In this document: piece after piece, positions 8,414-17,899 of the stretch | How positions within the stretch are numbered: position 1 is the first letter of the stretch | Layout of the letters: each line of letters opens with the position of its first letter | The notes under the pieces: model-generated | The model's database searches: none | What the model saw: only the letters and a program-made list of their open reading frames with translations | What the model was told of the DNA's origin: nothing | NCBI GenBank assembly: GCA_035690865.1 | Contig: DASSKE010000002.1 | Location: 62,001 to 126,000 of the forward strand | Direction: 5' to 3' | Origin: CAMLQK01 sp035690865 | GTDB taxonomy: Bacteria > Patescibacteriota > Saccharimonadia > Saccharimonadales > UBA4665 | Length of the DNA: 64,000 bases | Translations under genes and position numbers: made by a program

Positions 8414-8938
8414 ATGAATTACCACACTCTGCCCCTAGCGCTTGAGCAGCGTTTTGAGCGGACGGCTGATTTGGCTGTGTCACTCTACGCGGCAAACTCT
8501 CATTTAAATGCAGAGCAGATACGCCAGCGGCCGGGGTCATGTGCCAAGATAACCGTTATCCAGTGGATGCTTTTAAGGGAGCTGGGCACTGACGCAATGT
8601 TTATGCGGTCGGGCAACCGGACTCGTCCACACATATTCTTAGGTTATCAGGATGAGTTTATTGAGCGTACCTATAGCGACACAACCTGGCAGCAGTTTTT
8701 AGAGGGCGACACACACGACAAGCCTGCCACGTTGCTTTTTAGTGCATCGCGTGCGCAAGAGCAGCTGGGCAGTATGGCGGTCCAACCCGACATATGGTCG
8801 ATCTGGACGGACGCACATGAAGGGCCAATTGACTTGCCAACGATTTTGGCATTTTCGCCGCAAGTTGCACGTGTTTTTGAAAAGCGTCGCTGGCCGCAGC
8901 ATTCCTTGAACGGCCCTACCAACGTGGCGTACTATTAG
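8414..8938 (+). CDS. Uncharacterised protein with possible Cys-His-Asp triad
   Basis: I do not recognise this 174-residue soluble protein. The arrangement SCAKITVIQWMLLRELG (Cys43), RPHIFLGY (His73) and ERTYSDTTW (Asp90) has the order and spacing of a transglutaminase-like or papain-fold cysteine enzyme, but this is only a suggestion. A TATAAA box lies 7 nt upstream of the ATG with no Shine-Dalgarno, so the mRNA is likely leaderless. The next gene starts three bases after its stop, indicating an operon. Confidence 0.6.
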   Translation: MNYHTLPLALEQRFERTADLAVSLYAANSHLNAEQIRQRPGSCAKITVIQWMLLRELGTDAMFMRSGNRTRPHIFLGYQDEFIERTYSDTTWQQFLEGDTHDKPATLLFSASRAQEQLGSMAVQPDIWSIWTDAHEGPIDLPTILAFSPQVARVFEKRRWPQHSLNGPTNVAYY

Positions 8939-8941
8939 TGC

Positions 8942-9481
8942 ATGAGCTACGAGCAGGAACGACAGAAATATAGACCCCGGCAGGTGACACTGCTTTTTAT
9001 TGCCGAATCGCCGCCACCGGCTGCTAACGTGCAAAGTAGCCGGCAATTTTACTATACTGACCGTATCCGCAAAGACGACCGGCTGTTTGTTAATATGATG
9101 CGTGCGTTGTATCCCGAGGCAGAAGAAATTTCGGAACAAGAATTGGAAGCGCATAAACAACAATGGCTTAACCGTTTTATGGCTGACGGATACTACATGA
9201 TTGAAGCGCTCACGCAGAGCCAGCCTCACGAAATAACCAAAAAACAGCGCCAGGAACGAATTGCCCACGCATTGCCAGAACTAATGACCCGGCTTAAGGG
9301 TATCTGCCCGCCTGGCACGGATATTATTCTGATAAAATCGAACGTATTTGACATTGCTGCCGAGCCTCTGCGTGCGGCTGGCTACAACGTGCTTAATACA
9401 GAATTAGTGGATTACCCTGGCCGCTTTAATCAGCGGGCTTTTCGCCACAAAGTGCAAGGCCTTATTTTGGCCAGGCACTAG
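8942..9481 (+). CDS. Uncharacterised protein with AESPP motif
   Basis: The 179-residue protein begins with a short basic segment and a strand LLFIAESPPPA (17-27), followed by an aromatic stretch, a helical middle and the strand TDIILIKSNVFDIA. The layout weakly recalls uracil-DNA glycosylase superfamily members that open with a xGExP-type loop, but I cannot confirm it. It forms a tight pair with the upstream gene (gap of three bases) and overlaps the end of the convergent ABC permease by four bases. Confidence 0.6.
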   Translation: MSYEQERQKYRPRQVTLLFIAESPPPAANVQSSRQFYYTDRIRKDDRLFVNMMRALYPEAEEISEQELEAHKQQWLNRFMADGYYMIEALTQSQPHEITKKQRQERIAHALPELMTRLKGICPPGTDIILIKSNVFDIAAEPLRAAGYNVLNTELVDYPGRFNQRAFRHKVQGLILARH

Positions 9482-10281
9482 TTAATGTCGCGCCGCCGAA
9501 ATCCGATGTAAGCAATAAGGCTCAGCAAGCCCACGGCTGTGATCATTGCGCTCATTTCTGTCCAATGAATAGTGCCTGTCATAATCTCGGAAGGATGAAA
9601 GTAGTTGTAGGGCAAGAGCTTTGCAGGCCACCGGAGCCAATGTACGGTGCCACTTAACGAGGTAAAAAGATAGCTAGCAACAAGTAAGAGGGTGCTAATG
9701 CCGATGCCAGCTGTACGACCGAACTTGCCTAAGGCCGACAGGGTAAATGTGACCATACCGAATAACAGGGCGATGAGCAGTGTTACGAGCGTCACTACCG
9801 TTAAATCAATAAAACTGATACCCAGGTCAATAAGCGCTGCAAAGGCTAATGTTGCAGCTAGCGTTACGCCTGTTACGACGCCGAGTATTACCAGCCCGGC
9901 CACTCCTCGACCGGCCAGTAATGTGCCGCGCGAAACAGGCCGACTCAGCAGTAGCTCTATAGTGTGATCTTGTTCATCTTGAGCAATAAGTTTGCTGCCC
10001 ATGCTAATTGCCAAAATGCCTAGTAAAATAGGAAGCACCAGGTAGTAGGCATTAGAACTCATATAGCCCACCGGTGACAAAAAGTCGTTAGAGTCGCTGA
10101 CGAGCGATTTTACAGCTTGCGGCAATTGGTCAAGTGATTGATTGAGCGCTGCGGCTTGATCGCGGAATGGTGGATAAGCAATGACAACCAGAGCGATAAA
10201 AGCGGCGCTACCTACTGACCACCAGAATGTTGACCACCGACGTTGCCAAAGTGTCCAGCGGATAATAGCAAAGAGGTTCAT
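9478..10281 (-). CDS. ABC-2 type transporter permease
   Basis: The 267-residue protein has about six membrane helices: one near the N-terminus (20-38), one at about 78-95, three between 115 and 210 and one near the C-terminus. The loop QDEQDHTIELLLSRPVSRGTLL after the second helix is characteristic of ABC-2 (ABC2_membrane_3/NosY-like) permeases. Its ATG overlaps the stop of the ATPase gene (ATGA), so the two are translationally coupled and form one exporter. The substrate cannot be read from the sequence; drug or antibiotic export is typical of the family. Confidence 0.85.
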   Translation of the reverse strand: MNLFAIIRWTLWQRRWSTFWWSVGSAAFIALVVIAYPPFRDQAAALNQSLDQLPQAVKSLVSDSNDFLSPVGYMSSNAYYLVLPILLGILAISMGSKLIAQDEQDHTIELLLSRPVSRGTLLAGRGVAGLVILGVVTGVTLAATLAFAALIDLGISFIDLTVVTLVTLLIALLFGMVTFTLSALGKFGRTAGIGISTLLLVASYLFTSLSGTVHWLRWPAKLLPYNYFHPSEIMTGTIHWTEMSAMITAVGLLSLIAYIGFRRRDIN

Positions 10282-11186
10282 TTTGTTCCTCCTTTCTCGT
10301 AAAAGCGCAAGAACTCTTGCTCAAGGTTAATCTCCTGCTGCTGCATGCGGGTTACGGTGTGTTTGGCTAAAATGGCAAACAGCGGCGAGAGCTGGCCTCG
10401 CGTTGTAATGGTAGCATGGTGCGTACCAAGTGGCGTTATTTTACTGCGGGGCAATTTTTTAAGTTCTGCCAAAGGGACTTCGCGGGCAAAGGTAAGCGTG
10501 AACGTGTGAGCTGCCTGGTCGGCCAGTTCGGCCAGAGAACGCTCAGCGACCAACTTGCCCTCGCGGATAAATCCCACGCGCGAACACATGCGCTGTACCT
10601 CGGCAAAATTGTGGCTACTCACAAAAACGCTGGCGCCGCGTTCTTGCGCTTCGCGTACCACTGCAAAGAACTCTTCTTGCATGAGCGGGTCGAGGCCAGA
10701 GGTTGGCTCGTCTAAAATAAGCACATCAGGCTCATGCATAAAAGCCTGAATGATGCCTAGCTTTTGCCGATTGCCCTTACTGAGCGTGCCAATTGGCTTG
10801 GTAAGTTCAGCTCTAAAACGACGGACCAAATCCGTGCGATAGGCAGCGTGTTTGAGCGGCTGCAACTGTTCCATAAAAGACAAGAACTGCTTGCCGGTCA
10901 TTTGCTGATACAACGCCACCTCACCCGCCAGGTAGCCAATGTGTTTTTTAATGGCCACCGCATCGCGCACACTATCATGGCCGACAATAGTGGCGGAACC
11001 TTTGCTCGGCTGAATAAAGTTCAAAAGGGTGCGGATGGTAGTTGATTTACCGGCACCATTGGCTCCTAAAAAGCCGTAGACTTCTCCGCGGTGCACCTCC
11101 AACGATAGATTGGAAAGAGCCAGTTTAGGTGCATTGCCATATCGCTTAGAGAGTTTGGTAATAGCTATTGCAACAGTGTCCTTCAT
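10278..11186 (-). CDS. ABC transporter ATP-binding protein
   Basis: From the ATG at 11186 the product has 302 residues: Walker A GANGAGKST (41-49), Q-loop region, a variant signature LSKGNRQ (135-141), Walker B VLILDEPTSGLDP (155-167) and the switch His in SSHNF. It ends in a family-typical C-terminal extension. I prefer this start over an upstream in-frame ATG at 11258: TATAGT ends 7 nt before it, matching the leaderless pattern seen across the window, and homology begins here. It pairs with the overlapping ABC-2 permease. Confidence 0.9.
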   Translation of the reverse strand: MKDTVAIAITKLSKRYGNAPKLALSNLSLEVHRGEVYGFLGANGAGKSTTIRTLLNFIQPSKGSATIVGHDSVRDAVAIKKHIGYLAGEVALYQQMTGKQFLSFMEQLQPLKHAAYRTDLVRRFRAELTKPIGTLSKGNRQKLGIIQAFMHEPDVLILDEPTSGLDPLMQEEFFAVVREAQERGASVFVSSHNFAEVQRMCSRVGFIREGKLVAERSLAELADQAAHTFTLTFAREVPLAELKKLPRSKITPLGTHHATITTRGQLSPLFAILAKHTVTRMQQQEINLEQEFLRFYEKGGTK

Positions 11187-11252
11187 TTCTTTTACTATAG
11201 GCTTATGTTTTCTTTTTGCCAAACTGCTACAATGCCTATGAAAGGATCTACT

Positions 11253-11975
11253 ATGCATAAGCCAGATTTTAGTGATTTGCGAGCACTGTTCATCAACTGC
11301 TCCATAAAAAAAGACAAGTCAAAATCGCACACTCAGTTTTTGCTTGATAAGGCTGCCGCCATTATGAGTAAAGAAGGGGTCACGGTAGAACAACTCTACG
11401 TGCTTGACCACACCATTGCTTTTGGCATGATTAAAGATGGTGCCGAAGAAGATTTGCCTGACGAATGGCCCGAAATTCAAAAGAAAATAATGGACGCCGA
11501 TATTTTAGTGATTGGCACTCCTATTTGGCTTGGCACAAAAGCCAGTGCCACAAGCCTTGTGATTGAGCGTATGTACGCTTATAGCGGTGATCGTAACGCC
11601 AAAGGCCAATATCTGTACTATGGTAAAACTGGCGGCTGTGTTATTACTGGCAACGAAGATGGTATTAAACATTGCTCCATGGATATCCTGTACGCTTTGC
11701 AGCACATAGGGTATACCATTCCGCCGCAAGCTGACTGTGGTTGGATAGGCGAAGCGGGTCCCGGGCCGAGCTATGGCGACATCGTAGAAGGCTCTAAAAC
11801 ACCCGTTGGATTTGATAACGACTTTACTAACCGCAATACTACTTTTATGGCTTGGAATCTTATGCACATGGCTCGGCTATTAAAAGACACTGGCGGACTG
11901 CCGGCTATTGGCAACACAGTTGAAGGCTGGGAACACGTTACTAACGCCAAACACCCAAATCCTGAATATCGTTAA
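11253..11975 (+). CDS. Flavodoxin-like NADPH-dependent FMN reductase family protein
   Basis: The 240-residue product matches the fold of NADPH-dependent FMN reductases/WrbA-like proteins: LRALFINCSIKKDKSKSHT (phosphate-binding loop), DADILVIGTPIWLGTKAS (the family TPIYxG-type segment) and KTGGCVITGNEDG (third FMN loop). It presumably binds FMN in the cytosol and handles two-electron redox. The ATG at 11253 has AAAGGA six bases upstream, and TACAAT lies about 20 nt before that; the open frame extends 16 codons further but lacks signals. A downstream TRP-rich tail is unremarkable. The substrate is unknown. Confidence 0.8.
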   Translation: MHKPDFSDLRALFINCSIKKDKSKSHTQFLLDKAAAIMSKEGVTVEQLYVLDHTIAFGMIKDGAEEDLPDEWPEIQKKIMDADILVIGTPIWLGTKASATSLVIERMYAYSGDRNAKGQYLYYGKTGGCVITGNEDGIKHCSMDILYALQHIGYTIPPQADCGWIGEAGPGPSYGDIVEGSKTPVGFDNDFTNRNTTFMAWNLMHMARLLKDTGGLPAIGNTVEGWEHVTNAKHPNPEYR

Positions 11976-12048
11976 GTGTGCTGTGGCAAGCGCCGCAACC
12001 GAGCAACAATCGCAAAGCATGTTGCAGAAATGCTGAATAAATGGCCTG

Positions 12049-13098
12049 CTATAGGTCGGCAGCAATGTAGCCAACGTATGCTATGTACATGGCAATGAGC
12101 AGTAGGCCGCTCCGGTGGCCAATGCGCCAGTTACGCAGAACCAACAAAAAGAGTGTGGCAACTACCGTGGCCAGCAAGAGGAAAATGCTGGAGTTCAAGT
12201 TGGCGGTACTTACAGCAATTGAGCCTGGATGTAGCGCAAGAGCAACAATCCATGGCAGGCCTAAACAAAACAAGACATCGAAGATATTTGACCCAACAGC
12301 GTTACTAACGGCCATATCACCTCGCCCCTGTTTGGCAACAACAATTGAACCAACAAGGTCGGGTACCGAAGTGCCAGCCGCCAAAACAGTAAGCGCCAAA
12401 AAGGTTGGGTTGATGTGTAGCGCATCAGCTAATACCACCACTTGTTGCACGAGCAACCAGCTAAGAGCCGCAATTGCCAAAATGGATACCACAAAACTGA
12501 GCACATATAGCCGTGGTTTTTTAACAGGATCAGGGATAACGAAGCTCAATAGGCGGTGCGTCAGTGCTTGTAACTGTCCTCGTTGTTTCTCTTCGACAAT
12601 TTCTGGTGCGGCAACTTCGTCGTATTTGAGCCATTTGCGCCAGTTTACCACAATAAATACGTAGAAACAGTAGGTAGCTACAAAGGTAAGTGCTTCGGCC
12701 AGTACAATCTTGCCATCCCAAAAGGCCCAAAGGAGCAATAGAATAGTTATGACATAAAAGAGCTGATCCCGCAGAACCGGCTTCCACTGCAGTTTTACCG
12801 CCTTGAATGTAGCCGATGCCCCCACGATAACCAGAATATTAAAAATTGCCGAGCCTACAATTGTTCCGGCGCCTACATCGTCATGGCCTGAGCCCGCTAG
12901 GCCAACAACGGCGATGAGTGACGTAAAGAATTCGGGTGCACTCGAGCCCATTGCCAATAGGGTAGCTCCAGCGGCATCACTGCTGAGCCGCATTCTTTTA
13001 GCTAGAACGTCTATGGCTGGAACAAAAAACTCTTCAGTTAATACGGCAGTAACGTAAAAAGCCAGTCCCAAAAGAATGATAGCGACAATAATTTCCAT
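12049..13098 (-). CDS. CaxA/YrbG-type sodium/calcium exchanger
   Basis: The 349-residue membrane protein has two inverted repeats of five helices each. The alpha-1 repeat shows LLAMGSSAPEFFTS (47-60) and GSAIFNILV; the alpha-2 repeat shows LAAGTSVPDLVGS and AVGSNIFDVL. These contain the conserved acidic and Ser/Thr/Asn residues that bind Ca2+/Na+ in the NCX superfamily. A charged cytosolic loop lies between them. TATAGT ends 8 nt before the ATG without a Shine-Dalgarno. It likely exports Ca2+ in exchange for Na+ or H+. Confidence 0.93.
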   Translation of the reverse strand: MEIIVAIILLGLAFYVTAVLTEEFFVPAIDVLAKRMRLSSDAAGATLLAMGSSAPEFFTSLIAVVGLAGSGHDDVGAGTIVGSAIFNILVIVGASATFKAVKLQWKPVLRDQLFYVITILLLLWAFWDGKIVLAEALTFVATYCFYVFIVVNWRKWLKYDEVAAPEIVEEKQRGQLQALTHRLLSFVIPDPVKKPRLYVLSFVVSILAIAALSWLLVQQVVVLADALHINPTFLALTVLAAGTSVPDLVGSIVVAKQGRGDMAVSNAVGSNIFDVLFCLGLPWIVALALHPGSIAVSTANLNSSIFLLLATVVATLFLLVLRNWRIGHRSGLLLIAMYIAYVGYIAADL

Positions 13099-13127
13099 GA
13101 CTGCTAACTATACACTATCTTAGATCG

Positions 13128-13799
13128 TTATCCCATGCCTAGAATGTTGACGGAGCGGGCAATAACCAGGGCAAGAGTAAAAACCGACACCAGAGCTTGG
13201 GCGCCCATGAGCATCTTGGCGGCGTGAGTAAGCGGACGGGCGTCGGAGGGAGCGAAGTTGACAGCGTTTGTTACCGATAAAAAGAGATAATCTATAAAAC
13301 CGGGTTGCCAACGGGGAAACTCATGCGCCATATCTTGTTGCGTAAACTGAAAGTCTTTGTCGGCCTTAGACCAGCGTTTTCGAGTAAGGTGCGGACTGTC
13401 TATCTCCCAGTACCAGAGTGAGAAAATAATAATGTTAGTTATAAAAATGGCAATCGCTGATGATAACAATTCGGCGCCGCTAATAGCGCTATGGCCGATA
13501 ATAAGCGACTGCAAAACCAGTGCCAGGGAGCTAATATTGGCCAGCGAAATTAAAGCAAGCAGCCCCAGCGACAGGGTGTGGTTAAGTCGCCGAAAACTCC
13601 ACCGGTTACTTACCAGGCTAAGGCCAATAAAAATTGACAACATAATCTCCACCGGAATAATGACGTATTGCGGCCCAACCAGCAATTCGTTATTGATTCG
13701 CCACACGAGTACCTGCAGGGCAATAGCTACCAGCAGAGCGCTTTGCGCCTGCCAGATCTCGCGGGACACAATGCGCTGTTCGGATTCTTGTTTGCTCAT
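13128..13799 (-). CDS. DUF1345 family membrane protein
   Basis: The 223-residue protein has five to six helices. The C-terminal part, FIDYLFLSVTNAVNFAPSDARPLTHAAKMLMGAQALVSV in outline, matches the end of DUF1345 proteins, where the SxTTATxFSPTD-like segment resembles the pore loop of two-TM ion channels. The typical Thr-rich selectivity-like stretch is degenerate here (SVTNAVNFAP). It lies 29 nt upstream of the exchanger start on the same strand, and a TACAAT box lies 8 nt before its own ATG. A role in ion homeostasis is inferred from the neighbour. Confidence 0.75.
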   Translation of the reverse strand: MSKQESEQRIVSREIWQAQSALLVAIALQVLVWRINNELLVGPQYVIIPVEIMLSIFIGLSLVSNRWSFRRLNHTLSLGLLALISLANISSLALVLQSLIIGHSAISGAELLSSAIAIFITNIIIFSLWYWEIDSPHLTRKRWSKADKDFQFTQQDMAHEFPRWQPGFIDYLFLSVTNAVNFAPSDARPLTHAAKMLMGAQALVSVFTLALVIARSVNILGMG

Positions 13800-13827
13800 A
13801 TGGTTTTATTGTACTACATCATCTGCC

Positions 13828-14421
13828 TTAATAATGCAGCGATAGAACGATAGTTTTAAAGATGGCATATTCTGCCGATTGAAAGAAGGCGTGGACCTCT
13901 TTTTTTGACGCGAATGTTTGTTGTAGTGTGCCGCAAAAAGAGAATAGTTGTTCGTAAGGTGCTTGCTGACCGACGTCGGATACGCCCATATACAGCGGAG
14001 AGGTGCATCCGGCGAATGTGCCATGCTGCCTGAACCACGGCTGATAGTTCGATAGCCCAAAGAATGGAATGTAACCTTGGCCTCGGGGGCCGGGCATGCA
14101 TCCTTCCACATACCAGATTCTTTGTTGGGCTAAACCCGGTATAACTACTTGCCGGGTATGTAATACGGTGATAGTGGTATTCGGCTTATGGCATATCGGG
14201 TCCTGCCAAATGCTGGCCCCGCGGGCAATCCGAAAACAGAGTGAAAGGCTGCTCTTGGAGCTATGCATGGTAACGTCTTCTCGCATGCCACTGCCAAGTG
14301 GCTCTGTCGTGGCTTCAATGGTGATCGTTGCCGGATAGGTGAAACGAGTGGATGGATGAAGTGCGGAGCGGTAAACGCGACGAGTTTTAAGCTGAGGAAG
14401 AAAGCTGAATAAGCGGGGCAT
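13828..14421 (-). CDS. Uncharacterised soluble protein
   Basis: I do not recognise this 197-residue protein. It has a basic N-terminus, predicted beta-rich middle (FTYPATITIEATTEP, TTITVLHTRQVVIPG), several Gly/Pro/aromatic stretches and a C-terminal helix. No signal peptide, metal motif or membrane segment is apparent. No Shine-Dalgarno or close -10 box supports the ATG at 14421, so the start is uncertain. It stands alone between divergent and same-strand neighbours. Confidence 0.5.
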   Translation of the reverse strand: MPRLFSFLPQLKTRRVYRSALHPSTRFTYPATITIEATTEPLGSGMREDVTMHSSKSSLSLCFRIARGASIWQDPICHKPNTTITVLHTRQVVIPGLAQQRIWYVEGCMPGPRGQGYIPFFGLSNYQPWFRQHGTFAGCTSPLYMGVSDVGQQAPYEQLFSFCGTLQQTFASKKEVHAFFQSAEYAIFKTIVLSLHY

Positions 14422-14539
14422 GGTGGTTCGTGAAGTTACGTAATGACCTGTCTATTATTACACGTAGCATTACATAAGTTAATGTACATTTTATGCATTG
14501 CGTGTGGGTTGGGGCTTGTGCTGAAGTCGCCAAACCCGT

Positions 14540-15565
14540 ATGCTTGAGGCGATGAAGGCAGTAGAATTCCTCGAAGCGTATCCGTACGAAGTACCTACCG
14601 AGCATCTCCATTCCGAAAAGATAGGAGGCCATATCGAAGGAATGCGTTCGACGTTAGATTACTCGCATGTGTACGGCAAGGTTCTCCATATTGCGTTGGG
14701 TGGCGGCCAGCCCCAAGATCTGCCTGGTCTTTTTAACCGGGCGCATAGGTACGAGATGAGTCATATCTATTCCGGCACCGAAGAAACGTTGTTTGATGCC
14801 GGTGACGAAGCCTGGAGTAAATACCGAAGCTTTATGCAGTTTGAGTGCCTCAATAGTGGCATGCGCTTAATGTGGCGGCCTCTTTTTAGTGATGGACAAC
14901 CCGACTTTAACGGTAAAACACCCCGTGGGGCTAAGCATGCTGCGATGAATGCTCTTGCACTATTCGGTACGGATTATTTTGGCCAGCGTCTGCGATTTGT
15001 ACAAGAATATGGTACAGAGGCGCTCTATACAAAAGAAGAAGAAAAAGTTTTAGCCATGCACACTGGCCTGCTGCAAGAAATTGATGTGGCAATTGTTGCG
15101 TTACAGGCTGTGCTGGATGAGCCTGACGTGACTATTGTACCTGCGCCTATTCAGTTTCAGGCCTTTAGCGAGCGAGCCAAAGTAAACTTTATTGCTGTTA
15201 ATCACCGTAACCATCAGGCCATTGGCATCCAGGCAATGACATCTGTTTATAAAGAAGATCGTGAGCGTTACGATCCTGATAGGGTGGTGCTTATTGATGG
15301 CGGCATAGATCTTGACAACAGGCTGGCGGTGCGTACGCAGCGAAGGAGCTCAAAGGTGCAGAGCAAATCGTGGCCAGGCATGGTCTCGGCCGCACGCACT
15401 AATAGCATTACGGCTCGCGAGACCGCATCTATGCCCGCTCGCGACAGGATGTTTATTCTTCAGCAAAAAGCTACTGCAAGAGGGATGCTTGGCAAGGCCA
15501 AGGTAAGGTATCCGGAGTTTGCTAATCGTATCCGTGGACGAATCCTGGAAAAGCTTGAGGCGTAA
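14540..15565 (+). CDS. Uncharacterised protein, 341 residues
   Basis: No known family is recognised. The protein is soluble with a predicted mixed fold: an N-terminal region including HIALGGGQPQDLPGLF, an acidic helix around KEEEKVLAMHTGLLQEIDVAI, the segment NFIAVNHRNHQAIGIQAM and a strongly basic C-terminal third (RRSSKVQSKSW onward) that could contact nucleic acid. The start at 14540 is the first ATG; the ATG at 14552 has GAGG too close to be a good ribosome site, so either may be used. It converges with the next gene, leaving a seven-base gap. Confidence 0.5.
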   Translation: MLEAMKAVEFLEAYPYEVPTEHLHSEKIGGHIEGMRSTLDYSHVYGKVLHIALGGGQPQDLPGLFNRAHRYEMSHIYSGTEETLFDAGDEAWSKYRSFMQFECLNSGMRLMWRPLFSDGQPDFNGKTPRGAKHAAMNALALFGTDYFGQRLRFVQEYGTEALYTKEEEKVLAMHTGLLQEIDVAIVALQAVLDEPDVTIVPAPIQFQAFSERAKVNFIAVNHRNHQAIGIQAMTSVYKEDRERYDPDRVVLIDGGIDLDNRLAVRTQRRSSKVQSKSWPGMVSAARTNSITARETASMPARDRMFILQQKATARGMLGKAKVRYPEFANRIRGRILEKLEA

Positions 15566-15572
15566 CGCAAAC

Positions 15573-17207
15573 TTACGGCTCGTGAGACCGCTGCTTTGCT
15601 AAGTCATGCAAAAGCTCGGAGCGCTTGATAGCGTGAAGGCTGCGCAATGCCACCAGAGCTACTGTACCAGGAGCGACACATTCTTTGCGCACAGGACTTT
15701 CTTTGGGGTAATCATGCATATCAAACGCTGCGCGCACGGCGCGGATTGCATGCAGCGCGCCGCCCCAATCGTCATTCTCAGCTCGTGTTCGGGCAATAAT
15801 TGTTTGCCGCTTAAAGTATTCCTCCGGCTGTTCGCGATAGCCGTGGCTCTGTTGTAGGGTGTTCAACAACGTGTGAGCGTTATCATCGGGCAGTGTTTTA
15901 TGCAAGCTACACAAAATGTCGTTAATAATGCCAGGAACGAACTTTTGCAGATGTGTCAGCACTTGCGCCATTGCCGGTATCGCTCCCTGCTTATGGGGTA
16001 CGGCTACGATATCAACGGCGATATCGTTGGTAAAATCTGCGGGAGTGTGGGGCAGTAGCTCGTAAACCTGCCGCCAATTGTTTTGCCGAGCGGCTTGCAC
16101 AACAACCGCTGCCGCCATAACACCGTCAATCCTGAGCGGATTGCGAAAACTTTGGCCCTCCCTCGGATCTTGAGCGGCCAGGTTGTGCGATAAGAATTCG
16201 TACATTTCTAGCTCACCCTCGCTTGCGGCAAGATTACCCGCCAGGCAGATAATGTCAGCGGGAAGATTATCGATGTGGGCGGTGAAGTACTCCCAGTCAC
16301 GCATGGCAATGGCTGCGTCAAGACCGGTTTGAGGGGTGTCTATTTCGTGGGGCTTATGATTGACCATAAACCAGAGGGCTGCCTCGTAGTCGCCGTCGGT
16401 AATTAACGTTTTAAGATCGCGGAAGGTTTGCATTCGTCGTATCTGTGCTAAGTCTACAAGCGGTGTTTCAGGAAGCCCATGTGTAGCTTCCATTGCTGCC
16501 ATAAGAGCCCCGCTGTCGGTTGCTTCTTCAATGAGTGATCCAAGAGCGCCGTTTGCAAGCTCGCGTAAAACACGTTGTGAGGTTTGTGCAGCGTACTTTT
16601 TGTCTTTAGCTTGCTCCAGGCCGAGCGCGATGTAGTTTTTTGCCTCTTCGAAGCGCCCAGCGTGTGCTGCTGAATACGCTATGCTTAGGTTTCCCGAAGG
16701 GGAGATCTGCGAAGCGTCAATCGTAGAAAGATACTCCCAGTTGCGTGCCCCGGCTTGATATACCGCAGCTGATGTAAAGGCGAGTTCTAAAGCTTGCTCA
16801 TTGTTGCCAAGATAGTGCTGTGCAATAAAAAAGGGCGCAGTGCTAGATCCACCGCACGCCGTGTGCGTAATAAGTCCTTTAAGGGCATTGCTCGTGCGCA
16901 AGGCCGGGTCTTGCTGAATGTAGGTTTGCATTCTATCGATGTAATCTCCAGCGCCAAATGCCACAGGCCAGGACAGAGGGTCGGCGGGTGTTGGAACGGT
17001 GGTAAGGCTCTCTGCGTCATCCTCTCCAAAATACTCCGAAAAAGTCTCCCACATACCGCGCGTAGCGGCACCTTGTGCCAATTCAACAAGATGTTGGGTG
17101 CGAAACTCTGGATCACTGTCAGCTTGGATGCAATCAATGCCCGCCCGAAATGCCGTAAGCGCGCCTTGTTTAGTATTCTCGCGTTGTAAAAGTAGCTGTT
17201 CGTTCAT
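15573..17207 (-). CDS. TPR-like alpha-helical repeat protein
   Basis: The 544-residue protein is almost entirely helical with recurring pairs such as EQALELAFTSAAVYQAGAR, FEEAKNYIALGLEQAKDKKYA and DYEAALWFMVNHKP, which resemble tetratricopeptide/SEL1-type helix-turn-helix units. No catalytic motif is seen; it is probably a protein-interaction scaffold in the cytosol. The ATG at 17207 overlaps the stop of the upstream oxidoreductase gene in an ATGA junction, which favours it over a start 35 codons upstream. The two genes are therefore likely co-translated. Confidence 0.6.
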   Translation of the reverse strand: MNEQLLLQRENTKQGALTAFRAGIDCIQADSDPEFRTQHLVELAQGAATRGMWETFSEYFGEDDAESLTTVPTPADPLSWPVAFGAGDYIDRMQTYIQQDPALRTSNALKGLITHTACGGSSTAPFFIAQHYLGNNEQALELAFTSAAVYQAGARNWEYLSTIDASQISPSGNLSIAYSAAHAGRFEEAKNYIALGLEQAKDKKYAAQTSQRVLRELANGALGSLIEEATDSGALMAAMEATHGLPETPLVDLAQIRRMQTFRDLKTLITDGDYEAALWFMVNHKPHEIDTPQTGLDAAIAMRDWEYFTAHIDNLPADIICLAGNLAASEGELEMYEFLSHNLAAQDPREGQSFRNPLRIDGVMAAAVVVQAARQNNWRQVYELLPHTPADFTNDIAVDIVAVPHKQGAIPAMAQVLTHLQKFVPGIINDILCSLHKTLPDDNAHTLLNTLQQSHGYREQPEEYFKRQTIIARTRAENDDWGGALHAIRAVRAAFDMHDYPKESPVRKECVAPGTVALVALRSLHAIKRSELLHDLAKQRSHEP

Positions 17208-17839
17208 GCATGCTTGGCTTCTTTGCTCAAAATTGGCGCTTGTCCAATGTAGCTCCCATCTTCGAGCACATGCAGCGCTGCTTGAGCAACCTCTTCGCGG
17301 CTTACATACCATTTTGTTGGCCCATGAAGCTGCAGGCTGAAGGGCTGGGGCGCCACATTACGCAGTTTTAATACACGGAGGACCGTCCAGTTCATGCCGC
17401 TTTCTTCCAGCACCTTAACATGATTGCGGCCATCTGTTACGCGCGCAGGGTCAAGGACGCTGATGCATGCGTTCAGGATGCGATCAATAAGAGGAATATG
17501 GTCGCCAGGATAGCGCACGCCTGTTCCGGTAAGGCTGACTATGCGGGTTACGCCGGTAGCTTGCATAGCACTAATAATAGTTTGCATGGCGACTGTCTGC
17601 ACGTCGGGTGCCGAATCTTTAACGTGACCAATAAAGCTAACCACAGCGTCTTGATTGGTGATGAGGCTTATGACCTCATCTTTATTTGTTGCATCACAAG
17701 GCATGATGGTAAGGTTGGGCTGGGCCGAAAGGGTGGAAGCGTGGTGAACGCCAGCCCGGATACTATGGCCAGCGGCGAGGGCGGCTTTTACAAAGGCTTG
17801 TCCGGAACGACCATTAGCGGCTATGACAGCAATTTTCAT
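17204..17839 (-). CDS. NAD(P)-binding oxidoreductase, NmrA/atypical SDR
   Basis: The 211-residue protein opens with a Rossmann strand and glycine loop IAVIAANGRSGQAFVKAAL (3-21), matching the GxxGxxG variant of NmrA-like/PF13460 proteins. DAVVSFIGHVKDS and RIVSLTGTGVRYPGD correspond to later strands, and NHVKVLEESGMNWTVLRV is typical of the family's C-terminal part; the catalytic YxxxK is absent, as in atypical SDRs. A strong GAGGAGTAGGAG Shine-Dalgarno precedes the ATG. The substrate is unknown. Confidence 0.82.
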   Translation of the reverse strand: MKIAVIAANGRSGQAFVKAALAAGHSIRAGVHHASTLSAQPNLTIMPCDATNKDEVISLITNQDAVVSFIGHVKDSAPDVQTVAMQTIISAMQATGVTRIVSLTGTGVRYPGDHIPLIDRILNACISVLDPARVTDGRNHVKVLEESGMNWTVLRVLKLRNVAPQPFSLQLHGPTKWYVSREEVAQAALHVLEDGSYIGQAPILSKEAKHA

Positions 17840-17899
17840 ATGCTCCTACTCCTCAACTATATAGATAAAGTTATATACCTATGGTATCAAAAAATTGAG